Of a DNA stretch of 64,000 bases, positions 29,341-38,241 are shown piece after piece. The position numbers and the translations under genes were made by a program. Below the pieces are notes generated by a model. That model was not told the DNA's origin. It was given only the letters and a program-made list of their open reading frames with translations, and ran no database searches. Positions within the stretch are counted from its first letter, which is position 1; each line of letters opens with the position of its first letter. This stretch comes from Pantoea phytobeneficialis (GTDB taxonomy: Bacteria; Pseudomonadota; Gammaproteobacteria; Enterobacterales; Enterobacteriaceae): positions 3,076,155-3,140,154 of the forward strand of contig NZ_CP024636.1 of NCBI RefSeq assembly GCF_009728735.1, given 5' to 3'.

Positions 29341-30068
29341 TATAAGCGCATCAGTTGCCGAAACGCTTTCACCTTGCTACGACTCACCGGCACCTGCGCA
29401 TCCAAATCGCGTAATTTCACCAGATAAGTATTGTTGAACCAGGGTTCTATCTCGCGGATTTTACTCAGGTTGACGCAGTATGAACGGTGGCAGCGAAAGA
29501 AAGCCGTCTCGGGTAAGCGGCTACAAAACTCGCTGATGGTCATCGACATCACATACGCTTCGCGTCGCGTATACACGAACGTCAGTTTCTCGTGGGCTTC
29601 AACATAATAAATATCGTTAATATCGGTGACGATGATGCGCTCATCCTTCACCAGATTTACCGTCTGCTGGGCAATAGCCTGCGGGCTGCTGGCGGGGGAC
29701 TGCTGCTGTTGCCAGCTCGCCTCCAGCTTGTTAAGCATGGTGATGATGCGTGATTCGTGATACGGCTTCAGAATGTAGTCAAAAGCCTCCAGCTCGAAGG
29801 CTTCTACCGCATGCTCTTTCCACGCGGTAATAAACACAATTAACGGCTTATGGGCGAATTGATTGATGTTTTGCGCCAACAACATGCCATCCAGCGAGGG
29901 GATATTGATGTCGAGGAAAATGACATCGACCCGATGGTTTTGCAGATACTTCAGGACTTCCAGTCCGTCATCAAAACAGGCTTCGATGGTGATCTGGCTG
30001 TGATGCTGAATCATCCAGCTCAGTTCCTGCTGTGCCAGAAACTCGTCTTCGACAATAATGGCTTTCAC
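29340..30068 (-). CDS. ypdB: LytTR-type response regulator YpdB (PyrR)
   Basis: 242 residues. The receiver domain has E7, D8 and phosphoacceptor D53 ([11 protein letters not shown]), with T ([13 protein letters not shown]) and K (YILKPY). A LytTR DNA-binding domain follows (about 140-242; [27 protein letters not shown]). It starts with GTG, overlapping the ypdA stop (GTGA). In E. coli YpdA/YpdB answers extracellular pyruvate and activates yhjX; a yhjX gene with matching promoter boxes is about 11 kb away in this window. Confidence 0.95.
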   Translation of the reverse strand: MKAIIVEDEFLAQQELSWMIQHHSQITIEACFDDGLEVLKYLQNHRVDVIFLDINIPSLDGMLLAQNINQFAHKPLIVFITAWKEHAVEAFELEAFDYILKPYHESRIITMLNKLEASWQQQQSPASSPQAIAQQTVNLVKDERIIVTDINDIYYVEAHEKLTFVYTRREAYVMSMTISEFCSRLPETAFFRCHRSYCVNLSKIREIEPWFNNTYLVKLRDLDAQVPVSRSKVKAFRQLMRL

Positions 30069-31780
30069 GCTGAAGTCTCCGTCACGCTGGCCTGTGTTGC
30101 TGGTAGTCGATGGCCATGTTTGCTGAGGGTAAAGGAGATTTCGGTGCCAGGTTGATGGCGCTCTATGGTCAATCCCTGGCCGGAGAGCAACTTCACCCGA
30201 TGATGTACATTCAACAGGCCGATTTTATTACCGGGCATCTCATCCCGCGCCACGCGTGCCATTACCTCTTCACTGATTCCGGCTCCGGTATCACGTACCG
30301 CCACCCGCACCCGATCACCGAGATCTTTGACGCTGAGAGTCACCACGCCTTTGCCGCGACAGGGCTGGATGCCGTGCACGATGGCATTCTCGACCAGCGG
30401 CTGAATCAGCAGACTGGGCAAGGTAAAATGCAGGTCTTCGTCGATGTCATAGATCATCGATAGCTTGTCACCAAAGCGTGCCTGTTCGATGGCAATGTAA
30501 TCCTTCACCTGCCACAGCTCTTTTTTGATATCGATTGGCTCGTCGTCATTCAGTTCCAGGTTGTAACGCAAATAGCGCGACAGATTAATTACCAACTGGC
30601 GTGCGGTATCCGGGTTCATTCGAATCGATGCTGAAATGGCGTTCAGGGCGTTAAACAGGAAATGTGGGTTGATCTTGCTTTGTAAGGCACGCAGTTCAGC
30701 TTTGTTTGCCATCTCACGCAGTTGCTCGGCGCGGGACACTTCCAACTGGGTAGAGATGATTTGCGACAGCCCCACGGCCATCTCTTTTAGTGATCCGGTG
30801 ATACGGTGAGCGCGGCGATAATAGATTTTTAGCGTGCCGGTGACTTCCCCTTTTTCCAAAAGGGGAATAACCAGCATTGAGTGAATATCCTTGGTACGGT
30901 GCGCTTCGTCATTATTCTTGATGATGATTTTACCGCTGGTGATCGCCTGCGCGGTGGTCGGGCTGAGGCCGTCGTCGCCATTCTGATAGTTTTGCGCGCC
31001 GTAGCCGACGTAGGCGAGAATCTGTTTGGTATTGGTGATCGCCACGGCGTCAGCATTGATTTCACAACGAATGATGTCGCATACCTGATGCAACGAGTGG
31101 CTGTTAATCTGGCGGAACAACGGCAGCGTCTTGTTGGCAATTTCCAGCGCCAGCTTGGCCTGTCGCGCGGCAATCGCCTCTTTTTCACCTTCGACACTCT
31201 GTACCAGCAACACAATCAAACCGATGCTGGAAGCGCCGAGGATCATCGGCAGCGCAATCTCGGAAACAATATCCAGGCCGAGTGACATCGGTCTGGCCCA
31301 CAGCACAATCAGCAGCATGGTGAGGGTTTCACATAACATGCCGCCGAGAATACCGGCGCGCCAACGCTGTTCCTTGCTCACCCGACGATTAATCGCCCCC
31401 GAGGCGATACCGGCAATGATGCTGGTAATCAGGCAGGGAATCGAGGTAATGCCATGAATATCAATCAGAAAACGATGCAAGCCGGCAATCACCCCGGTGG
31501 CGATGCCGACCCACGGGCCAAACAAAATGCCACCTGACATTACGGCAATCACGCGCACGTTAAGCAGTGAACCATCGACATCAATACCTGACCAGGTGCT
31601 GAACAGGGCAAACAGCGAAAAAATCGCTGTCACCACCACTTTTTCCTGACGCGAGTGTTCATCTTTCTGTAGTAACTGGCGAAATGCGCGCGTCCGGGTG
31701 AGAAAGAACAGGCAAATCAGCATCAGCGCGGCGCGGTCAAATACCGCCAGCAGCATGTCAAAGTGAGAAGGCACAGGCAT
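30065..31780 (-). CDS. ypdA: LytS-type pyruvate-sensing histidine kinase YpdA (PyrS)
   Basis: 571 residues, recalled E. coli YpdA 565, similar throughout. Domains: a 5TM LytS-type membrane sensor (about 1-205, with [20 protein letters not shown]), a GAF domain (about 220-350), a His_kinase phosphoacceptor region with [17 protein letters not shown], and an ATPase domain with [12 protein letters not shown] and [11 protein letters not shown]. The phosphorylated histidine is the H of NPHF. It is the first gene of the coupled ypdA-ypdB pair. The 228-base gap upstream separates it from a divergent acetyltransferase gene. Confidence 0.95.
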   Translation of the reverse strand: MPVPSHFDMLLAVFDRAALMLICLFFLTRTRAFRQLLQKDEHSRQEKVVVTAIFSLFALFSTWSGIDVDGSLLNVRVIAVMSGGILFGPWVGIATGVIAGLHRFLIDIHGITSIPCLITSIIAGIASGAINRRVSKEQRWRAGILGGMLCETLTMLLIVLWARPMSLGLDIVSEIALPMILGASSIGLIVLLVQSVEGEKEAIAARQAKLALEIANKTLPLFRQINSHSLHQVCDIIRCEINADAVAITNTKQILAYVGYGAQNYQNGDDGLSPTTAQAITSGKIIIKNNDEAHRTKDIHSMLVIPLLEKGEVTGTLKIYYRRAHRITGSLKEMAVGLSQIISTQLEVSRAEQLREMANKAELRALQSKINPHFLFNALNAISASIRMNPDTARQLVINLSRYLRYNLELNDDEPIDIKKELWQVKDYIAIEQARFGDKLSMIYDIDEDLHFTLPSLLIQPLVENAIVHGIQPCRGKGVVTLSVKDLGDRVRVAVRDTGAGISEEVMARVARDEMPGNKIGLLNVHHRVKLLSGQGLTIERHQPGTEISFTLSKHGHRLPATQASVTETSA

Positions 31781-32008
31781 CTCGTCAGTAACCGGAGGGT
31801 AGGGCTATGATAAAAAATGTGATCGCGATCCGCCAGCGCCCTGACCGGCCTCAGACACTTCTTATGGCCAGGATCAATTTTTATCGTGTAAAACGCAAAA
31901 AGAGGAAAAGTTGAGTAGTAAAAAGAGGATTAGCTTTTCCCTGCGCTGAGACTGGTTGTCACCGGTGCGGTTTGTTATGTTGGCCTAAGCCTTTTTCGGA
32001 GCGCAGCC

Positions 32009-32533
32009 ATGCAATTAGTTACAGCCCGTTTGACCCTCAACCGCCTCCAGCCGGAAGACTGGCAGATTTTCAAAGCGGTACATGAAGATGCCGCGACCAT
32101 GATCTGGGTAAGTGAAATCCCCGATGAAGAGGATATCCGTCAGCGGTTTACGGAACGCCTTGCTCCCTGGCAGGTCAGCAGTTTTCACATGTTGTGCATG
32201 GTGGCCCGTTTGCGTGAAACCGGCGAAGCAATAGGCCTGTTTGGTTGCAACCCGGAGTGGGAACCCTATCGCCAGGCCGAGGTCGGCTACATGATGCTGC
32301 ATCGTTTTACCGGACAGGGGTATGGCAGCGAGGCGCTGGGTGCGCTTTGTACGTTTTTGCTGCAAGCCGAATTTCATAAGCTGAAAGCACTGGTGGTGGA
32401 GGGGAATTGGCCATCAAGACGCATTCTGGAGAAGAATGATTTTGTGCTGGAGGGGACGCTACGGGATAATTATCTGTTAAACGGCCAATGGGTGAACGAT
32501 TGGGTGCTGGGGCGTCTGAATCAGCAAAAATAA
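32009..32533 (+). CDS. GNAT-family N-acetyltransferase (RimJ/RimL type)
   Basis: 174 residues, one GNAT domain. The start TARLTLNRLQPEDW, the core EVGYMMLHRFTGQGYGSEALGAL with the acetyl-CoA loop (R/Q-x-x-G-x-G/A type; here TGQGYGSEA) and the ending VVEGNWPSRRILEKNDFVLEG are typical of RimJ/RimL-like enzymes that acetylate protein N-termini or small amines. The substrate is unknown. It lies between ypdA (divergent) and alaC (same strand, 118 bases on). Confidence 0.85.
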   Translation: MQLVTARLTLNRLQPEDWQIFKAVHEDAATMIWVSEIPDEEDIRQRFTERLAPWQVSSFHMLCMVARLRETGEAIGLFGCNPEWEPYRQAEVGYMMLHRFTGQGYGSEALGALCTFLLQAEFHKLKALVVEGNWPSRRILEKNDFVLEGTLRDNYLLNGQWVNDWVLGRLNQQK

Positions 32534-32590
32534 AAATATTATCTTCGGCTCTCGACAATCCTGTTATCACCGCGTTATGTTCTTGGTTCG

Positions 32591-32629
32591 GTCACAGCAG
32601 TGACCCACGTCGCTCGGACGGTCCGGGCG
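32591..32629 (+). promoter_or_regulatory. structured leader upstream of alaC
   Basis: Two hairpins stand in the 118-base gap before alaC: GTCAC-AGCA-GTGAC (32591-32604) and the GC-rich CGCTCGG-ACGGT-CCGGGCG (32611-32629, with one G-U pair). The second is not followed by T residues, so it is not a normal terminator. It may act as a leader or mRNA-stability element; no known riboswitch is recognised. Confidence 0.4.
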
Positions 32630-32651
32630 CTAACGTACTCCAGAGGACATC

Positions 32652-33884
32652 ATGGCTGATAACAGCACACCCCGTCGTTTTTCTCGTATTGACCGCCTTC
32701 CCCCTTACGTTTTTAACATCACCGCTGAATTGAAGATGGCTGCGCGTCGGCGCGGCGAAGACATCATCGATTTTTCGATGGGGAACCCGGATGGCGCGAC
32801 GCCGCCGCATATCGTAGAAAAACTGTGCCAGGTGGCCCAGCGCGAGGACACTCACGGCTACTCCACCTCGAAAGGGATCCCGCGCCTGCGTCGCGCGATT
32901 TCACGCTGGTACGCTGACCGTTATCAGGTGGATATCGATCCTGAGTCTGAAGCCATTGTCACCATCGGTTCGAAAGAGGGACTGGCGCATTTGATGCTGG
33001 CAACCCTCGACCACGGCGACACCGTGTTGGTGCCGAACCCCAGCTACCCTATTCATATTTACGGCGCGGTGATTGCCGGGGCGCAGGTCCGTTCTGTGCC
33101 GCTGGTGGCGGGCGTCGATTTCTTTAACGAGCTGGAACGCGCCATTCGTGAAAGCTACCCAAAACCGAAGATGATGATCCTCGGTTTCCCGTCCAACCCG
33201 ACTGCGCAATGCGTGGAACTGGATTTCTTCGAACGCGTGATTGCGCTGGCGAAGCAGTACAACGTGTTGGTGATCCACGACCTGGCCTATGCCGACATTG
33301 TCTACGATGGCTGGAAAGCGCCGTCGATCATGCAGGTGCCGGGTGCACGCGATGTCGCGGTTGAGTTTTTCACCCTGTCGAAAAGCTACAACATGGCGGG
33401 CTGGCGTATCGGTTTTATGGTCGGCAATAAAGAGTTGGTTTCGGCGCTGGCGCGTATCAAGAGTTACCACGATTACGGCACCTTTACGCCGTTGCAGGTG
33501 GCAGCAATCGCTGCGCTGGAAGGGGATCAGCAATGTGTACGCGATATCGCCGAGCAGTACAAACGTCGTCGTGATGTGCTGGTGAAAGGGCTGCACGAAG
33601 CGGGATGGATGGTCGAGATGCCCAAAGCCTCGATGTACGTCTGGGCGAAAATTCCTGACCATTACGCGCATCTTGGTTCGCTGGAGTTTGCCAAACGTTT
33701 ATTGCAGGAGGCCAAAGTGTGCGTGTCGCCAGGTATCGGCTTTGGTGACTACGGTGACACCCATGTGCGTTTTGCGCTGATTGAGAACAGCGATCGTATT
33801 CGTCAGGCGGTGCGGGGAATTAAAGCGATGTTCCGTGCCGACGGGATTTTGCCCGGAACCGTGAAAACCACAGAAGAAGAATAG
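32652..33884 (+). CDS. alaC: glutamate-pyruvate aminotransferase AlaC
   Basis: 410 residues; recalled E. coli AlaC is 412 and nearly identical over the core. This class I PLP aminotransferase makes L-alanine from pyruvate and glutamate. The PLP lysine lies in [43 protein letters not shown] and the arginine of HVRFALIEN are also present. CCAGAGGACATC precedes the ATG. It is next to the pyruvate-sensing ypdAB pair, as in E. coli. A structured leader lies just upstream. Confidence 0.97.
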   Translation: MADNSTPRRFSRIDRLPPYVFNITAELKMAARRRGEDIIDFSMGNPDGATPPHIVEKLCQVAQREDTHGYSTSKGIPRLRRAISRWYADRYQVDIDPESEAIVTIGSKEGLAHLMLATLDHGDTVLVPNPSYPIHIYGAVIAGAQVRSVPLVAGVDFFNELERAIRESYPKPKMMILGFPSNPTAQCVELDFFERVIALAKQYNVLVIHDLAYADIVYDGWKAPSIMQVPGARDVAVEFFTLSKSYNMAGWRIGFMVGNKELVSALARIKSYHDYGTFTPLQVAAIAALEGDQQCVRDIAEQYKRRRDVLVKGLHEAGWMVEMPKASMYVWAKIPDHYAHLGSLEFAKRLLQEAKVCVSPGIGFGDYGDTHVRFALIENSDRIRQAVRGIKAMFRADGILPGTVKTTEEE

Positions 33885-33895
33885 CCTTCCGTTTC

Positions 33896-33919
33896 AGGGG
33901 CGACAATCCCGTCGCCCCT
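33896..33919 (+). terminator. probable terminator of alaC
   Basis: Nine-bp stem AGGGGCGAC / GTCGCCCCT with loop AATCCC, 12 bases after the alaC stop. The following tail is poor in T. Confidence 0.6.
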
Positions 33920-33930
33920 TCCTGGTGATA

Positions 33931-34002
33931 CTAGAGCATCAGCATGAAGGTGCCGACCCAGATTAACAGGAAAAAAGAGATTCCCATCAAAGCGTATTTC
34001 AC
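33931..34002 (-). CDS. ypdK: single-helix membrane microprotein YpdK
   Basis: 23 residues, too short for routine gene calling. The sequence reads (V/M)KYALMGISFFLLIWVGTFM, then LML, and starts with GTG at 34002 with AGGAG eight bases upstream. Recalled E. coli YpdK is also 23 residues, begins MKYFFMGISF, has the same WxGTF core and lies beside alaC. Almost the whole peptide is one hydrophobic helix, so it should insert in the inner membrane. Function is unknown. It is convergent with alaC. Confidence 0.85.
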   Translation of the reverse strand: MKYALMGISFFLLIWVGTFMLML

Positions 34003-34203
34003 ACTACAACTCCTCTGAGCGTTTACGACGATGGTGATCCCAGACCAGCGTAACGCGACAGAATAAGAGAAAGGTGGAGTTCATCACCGCTACACGCTTT
34101 CATCTCAGGTCGTTCAGAGCAAACTCAGAACAGGATCGAACGCTAATTTACGCGTAATTTTTCCGAAAAGAAATAGATCCATTCTGAGATATTTCTCACG
34201 TTT

Positions 34204-35232
34204 TTAGTGCACTTCAATTTCCGGGATCGCCGACATGCCAACGCGTAATTGCGCCAGATCGGCCTGGTTGGGATCCAGCACGATTTTCACCGGCAGGCGT
34301 TGCACCACCTTGGTGTAGTTGCCTGTCGCGTTATCGGGTGAAATGGCGGAAAAGGTTGCTCCCGTGGCGGGCGCAATGCTGTCAACATGGCCGGAAAATG
34401 TCTTGCCCGGCAGGGCATCCACCCGCACCAACACCTTTTGCCCCTCACGCACATCCGTCAACTGCGTTTCCAGATAGTTGGCGGTGATATAGGTTTGCTG
34501 CAACGGCACCACCGCCAGCAAACGGGTTCCCGCCGTAACATAGGCCCCGAGTCGCACCGAACGTTGTCCCACCATGCCATCGACCGGGGCGACGATACGG
34601 GTGTAGGACAGATTAAGCTGTGCCTGATCGACGCTGGCTTGTGCGGCGGTGACATCCGCTTCTGCCTGACGCAATGCTGCCTGCAAAACACCAACTTCCT
34701 TCACGGCGGCGGCCAGCGCCGCTTCGCTCTGGCGTACGGTGGCGGCAGCGGAGCGCTGAGTAGATGTGGCTTTTTGCTGCTCATCGGCGGCGATGGTGCC
34801 ACTTTTATACAGGCTGTCGTAACGCGCCGCACTCTGACCGGCATACTGAGCTGAAGCCTGGCTGGCGGCCAGTGTCGCTTTTGCCTGGTCAATGGTGGAT
34901 TGCTGTTGCTCCAGTTGCGCCTGGCTGCTCAGACGCTTGGCTTCACTGACCTGTAAATTGGCTTTGGCGGTTTCCAGCGCGACGCGATAATCACGGTCGT
35001 CGAGCGTCGCCAGCAGTTCACCCGCTTTGACGCGCTGGTTATCCTGCACATTAACGCTGGCGATATAGCCGGAGACTTTCGGCGCAACCAGCGTGTAATC
35101 CGCATTGACGTAAGCATCATCCGTTCGGTGATCATTGGCGGTCATCGACGACCAGACGAAAAAAGCCATGATCAGCAACACCAGCAGTAAGGCGCTCAGC
35201 AGCACCGTTCTTTTCAGAGCAAAAGCACGCAT
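34204..35232 (-). CDS. HlyD/EmrA-family membrane fusion protein
   Basis: 342 residues. One N-terminal membrane anchor (about 9-29), a lipoyl-like half (DDAYVNADYTLVAPKVSGYI), a long alanine/glutamine-rich coiled-coil hairpin (about 75-195), the second lipoyl half (APVDGMVGQRSVRLGAYV) and a beta-barrel domain. It would link an inner-membrane exporter to an outer-membrane channel. It is translated with the DHA2 transporter gene five bases upstream. EmrA-like by layout; the substrate is unknown. Confidence 0.9.
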   Translation of the reverse strand: MRAFALKRTVLLSALLLVLLIMAFFVWSSMTANDHRTDDAYVNADYTLVAPKVSGYIASVNVQDNQRVKAGELLATLDDRDYRVALETAKANLQVSEAKRLSSQAQLEQQQSTIDQAKATLAASQASAQYAGQSAARYDSLYKSGTIAADEQQKATSTQRSAAATVRQSEAALAAAVKEVGVLQAALRQAEADVTAAQASVDQAQLNLSYTRIVAPVDGMVGQRSVRLGAYVTAGTRLLAVVPLQQTYITANYLETQLTDVREGQKVLVRVDALPGKTFSGHVDSIAPATGATFSAISPDNATGNYTKVVQRLPVKIVLDPNQADLAQLRVGMSAIPEIEVH

Positions 35233-35237
35233 ATCAG

Positions 35238-36839
35238 TTATCTCGACGTGTTTGTAACAGGTTGAATCAGAGTTTGTGGCGGCCAGACACGTTTTGGCAG
35301 CCAGGCGGTGAGCAGCAGAAGCAGTGCGGCGAAACCGATCAGCATCACATAGCTATCACTCAAACTGAGCACCATCGCCTGATGCTTCAGCAGACTGGCG
35401 AAACCGCTCAGGTTTTCACTGCTGCTGGCGCTGCCATCCGGCAAAAGCGGGAAGCTGCTGCTTGCCTGTGCGCTGGTGGGTGCGGTCATCAACCACGAAC
35501 GGCTGGCGGCGTTACCCACCAGGATATTGGAATGAAACTGTTCGCGGTGGCTGATAAACCACTCCACCAGCGTACTGGCGGCGACGCTGGAGAAGCCGCG
35601 CACGGTATTAAACATCGCGGAGGCAAAAGGACCTTCCGGCGGGGCAACGACGCTGGTGGCGCTCATCAACACCGGCAAAATCACCATTGGCTGACCAAAA
35701 GCCTGCAAAATTTGTATCAGCCAGAAATTTTGTCGCCCCCAGTCGGTGGTGATTTGCATCCCGAGCAGGCAGGAGGTCACCAGCAATGCCACGCCTGCGG
35801 TCAGCATCCAGCGGCAGTCAATCCAGCGGATATTCAGCAGCGCGGCAATCAACGGTGCGATTAACAACTGCGGTAAACCCACCGTCAGTGCCAGCGGGGC
35901 AAATTGCAGGGTACGGAAACCCTCGATCTGGCCAAAGTAAGCCGAGGGTAGGGCTGAACCGGAAAGCGACAGAATCAGTACCCCGGCCAGTGCCAGCAGA
36001 CCGTGCGCGAGGTTGTGGCGTTGCAGCATCTGCAACTTGAACAATGGCAACGGGTGAAACCATTCATTAATAAAGAACACAATCAGCAATGCCGCGGCGC
36101 TAAATAATAGCGCGACGATTAATGGCGAGCTGAGCCAGTCCAATCGTTCACCCTGTGTCAGTGCGAGGATCAGCAACGCGATACCGCTGCAACCGGTCAG
36201 CATGCCGAACAGATCCATTTGCTGGAAACGCTCGAAACGCAGTGGGTCCTGGGGCAGGCCCCAGCCAATCAGCAACATGGCTACCAGCATAGCGGGCACC
36301 ACTTGCCAGAACACGAACATCCAACTGACGTCGTCGGTCCAGAAAGCAGCCAATGAGGCGGCAAGATTGGGGCCGAAGGTCGCTGTCAGCGCGTAAGCGC
36401 CAAGGCCATAAAGTTTGATCGGCGGAGGCAAGAAACGTAACGCGACCGTCATCAGTAACGGGGGCAGAGCGCCACCAAACAGCCCCTGGATAACGCGCAG
36501 GGTGATAAATAAGGTGGCATTGGGTAGCAGCGGCAGCAGAATGCCGGTGATCATGAAGCCAGCCGAGACGGTAAGCGCAAAACGGCGCAGCGAGAAGGTG
36601 ACGGCAAACCAGGGCGCAATCATCATGGTGGCCACTTCGGCAGCCTGGTAAGCAGAAATGATCCAGCTACCCTGATCGTAACTGATGCCAATGGCTGCAC
36701 GGATATCCGCCAGAGCAATATCGGTGACGCGATCGTTTAAACCGGCGGTCAGGGCGGCAATCAGCACACCCACCAGACCGAGCGCAAGGCGCAGGGTAAA
36801 AGGATGGGGTGCCGGGGCCGCTGCGGGCTGGGCATTCAT
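35238..36839 (-). CDS. DHA2-type MFS drug transporter, EmrB-like
   Basis: 533 residues from the ATG beginning MNAQPAAAP; the upstream extension runs across the operator region and has no better ribosome site. About fourteen hydrophobic segments are seen, the DHA2 number. The family's usual LDxTIVNVALP motif of the first helix is replaced by LNDRVTDIALADI, so it belongs to a divergent subgroup, and it has a polar insertion rich in Ser before the last helix. With the adjoining EmrA-like protein it should form a tripartite exporter. It is divergent from an IclR regulator with two shared boxes between them. Confidence 0.88.
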   Translation of the reverse strand: MNAQPAAAPAPHPFTLRLALGLVGVLIAALTAGLNDRVTDIALADIRAAIGISYDQGSWIISAYQAAEVATMMIAPWFAVTFSLRRFALTVSAGFMITGILLPLLPNATLFITLRVIQGLFGGALPPLLMTVALRFLPPPIKLYGLGAYALTATFGPNLAASLAAFWTDDVSWMFVFWQVVPAMLVAMLLIGWGLPQDPLRFERFQQMDLFGMLTGCSGIALLILALTQGERLDWLSSPLIVALLFSAAALLIVFFINEWFHPLPLFKLQMLQRHNLAHGLLALAGVLILSLSGSALPSAYFGQIEGFRTLQFAPLALTVGLPQLLIAPLIAALLNIRWIDCRWMLTAGVALLVTSCLLGMQITTDWGRQNFWLIQILQAFGQPMVILPVLMSATSVVAPPEGPFASAMFNTVRGFSSVAASTLVEWFISHREQFHSNILVGNAASRSWLMTAPTSAQASSSFPLLPDGSASSSENLSGFASLLKHQAMVLSLSDSYVMLIGFAALLLLLTAWLPKRVWPPQTLIQPVTNTSR

Positions 36840-36866
36840 AGCAGGTTTCTCGTTATGTTGATGCAG

Positions 36867-36885
36867 TGTATTGCGATGTGATACA
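36867..36885. promoter_or_regulatory. putative IclR-regulator box 1 in the pump/regulator intergenic region
   Basis: TGTATTGCGATGTGATACA: a 19-base site with TGTAT / ATACA ends. It is the same as box 2 except for one base and lies 28 bases upstream of the pump gene start. The spacing of 44 bases between boxes is close to four helical turns. Confidence 0.7.
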
Positions 36886-36910
36886 GATCGCATATTACAT
36901 CCCGGTATGT

Positions 36911-36929
36911 TGTATTGCAATGTGATACA
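36911..36929. promoter_or_regulatory. putative IclR-regulator box 2
   Basis: TGTATTGCAATGTGATACA, one base different from box 1, in the same orientation, 58 bases upstream of the regulator's ATG. Placement suits control of the pump operon and autoregulation. Confidence 0.7.
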
Positions 36930-36986
36930 GGGTGTAAAAGTGCGGTTAATCGCGCTAAAGTAGGGCAGGCCACAAAGGATCGCACT

Positions 36987-37772
36987 ATGGTTGAAATCCC
37001 CTCCTGCCGTGAGGATGAAAAAGCGGGCGGCATTCAGGTCATCGCCCGCGCGGCAAAAATTCTAAATGCATTGGGTGAGCATCCCGGCGGTATGAGCCTG
37101 GGGGAGATTGCTCAGGCGGTGGATTTACCCCGTTCGACGGTGCAACGTATTGTCGCCGCGTTGGATAATGCGCAACTGGTACGCAGCAGTGGCGCAGGCG
37201 GATTACGCCTCGGTCCGGCGCTGCTGAAGCTGATCTCCAGCGTGCACAGTGACGTGGTTGAAGTGGTGCGTCCTTTTCTTGAACGACTTTCCGCAGAGAC
37301 GAATGAAACTGTCTCACTGGCACGCGCCAGTGGTACCCAACTGGCTATCGTCCATTATGTGGTGGCGTCACGCGAACTGCGTGTGGTGCCGCGCATGGGG
37401 CTGAATCTGCCGCTCTACAGCACCTCGGGCGGTCGGGCCTTACTGGCGCTGGAGAGCGATGAAGATGTCAGGGTAATTGTCGGCGAAGCCTATAAAGAGC
37501 TGACGGAGATGACCATCAAAACGCTGCCGCAGTTGCTGGAGTTGATTGGTGAAGTGCGCAAAACCGGCTTCTCCTACGATCGTGGTGAGACGCTGGAGGG
37601 CATCTCAACCATGGCGGTGGCGATCGACACTTTATTTGGCCGCTTCTCTATTTCACTGCTGGTGCCGACAGCGCGTTTTCGTAAACACGAGGCGCGTTAT
37701 TGTGAGGAAATCCTGAAGTGTAAAGAGGCGCTGACCCGCGAAATTGGCAAAATGACCGCTGTTGAAGGATAA
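36987..37772 (+). CDS. IclR-family transcriptional regulator
   Basis: 261 residues from the ATG with AAGGA upstream; an earlier in-frame start would lie inside the operator region. The N-terminal winged helix (about 17-80) has GIQVIARAAKILNALGEHPGG and LPRSTVQRIVAALD. The C-terminal effector domain (about 95-255) has LPLYSTSGGRALLAL and the arginine-rich end. It probably represses the divergent EmrAB-like pump. The effector is unknown. A universal-stress gene follows after six bases, so the two are likely one transcript. Confidence 0.92.
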   Translation: MVEIPSCREDEKAGGIQVIARAAKILNALGEHPGGMSLGEIAQAVDLPRSTVQRIVAALDNAQLVRSSGAGGLRLGPALLKLISSVHSDVVEVVRPFLERLSAETNETVSLARASGTQLAIVHYVVASRELRVVPRMGLNLPLYSTSGGRALLALESDEDVRVIVGEAYKELTEMTIKTLPQLLELIGEVRKTGFSYDRGETLEGISTMAVAIDTLFGRFSISLLVPTARFRKHEARYCEEILKCKEALTREIGKMTAVEG

Positions 37773-37778
37773 CCGCAG

Positions 37779-38231
37779 ATGAAAACCTTGTTGATGGCCA
37801 TTGATAACTCTCCAGTGGCGGAGAAAGTGATCGCCCTGACGATTGAACAGGCGCTTGCGCACCAGGCGCAGGTAGTGGTGCTGTGCTGCATCGACCCGGC
37901 TTATTCTTCCTGCAACCAGCCGATTGAGATTGATGCCGGTGAAGATCCGGATGATTTTCTGGTGGCAAAGGATGAACAAAATACCGCTGAAATGGTGGTG
38001 CGCCATGCGCTGGCACCGATTATGCGCGCCGGGGTGACAGCAAAAGGGGTGATTCTGGCCGGGGAAGCGGCGGAAACCATTGTTGCACAGTCGGCTGCCG
38101 TGCAGGCCAGCATGATTATCATGGGACGACGCCATCTTTCGCCGTTCAACCGCCTGCTGAAAGGCTCGGTCAGCGCTGCCGTGATTGAACGCGCCAACTG
38201 TCCGGTTCTGATTGACGTACGCAAGGATTAA
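37779..38231 (+). CDS. universal stress protein, UspA family
   Basis: 150 residues, one Usp domain: MKTLLMAIDNSPVAEKVI at the N-terminus, a central acidic loop, and IIMGRRHLSPFNRLLKGSVSAAVIERANCPVLI at the end. The ATP-binding motif G-x2-G-x9-G-S/T is altered: histidine (GRRH) replaces the second glycine, while the later GSV is kept, so ATP binding is uncertain. It is in a tight cluster with the IclR regulator and a membrane protein gene, which suggests a stress response linked to the pump. Confidence 0.88.
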   Translation: MKTLLMAIDNSPVAEKVIALTIEQALAHQAQVVVLCCIDPAYSSCNQPIEIDAGEDPDDFLVAKDEQNTAEMVVRHALAPIMRAGVTAKGVILAGEAAETIVAQSAAVQASMIIMGRRHLSPFNRLLKGSVSAAVIERANCPVLIDVRKD

Positions 38232-38241
38232 TAACCGCTCC

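Noticed and set aside
33901..34203. Longer gene in the alaC/pump gap
   Set aside because: Only the 23-codon ypdK frame has a ribosome site and similarity; other frames are shorter than a dozen codons.
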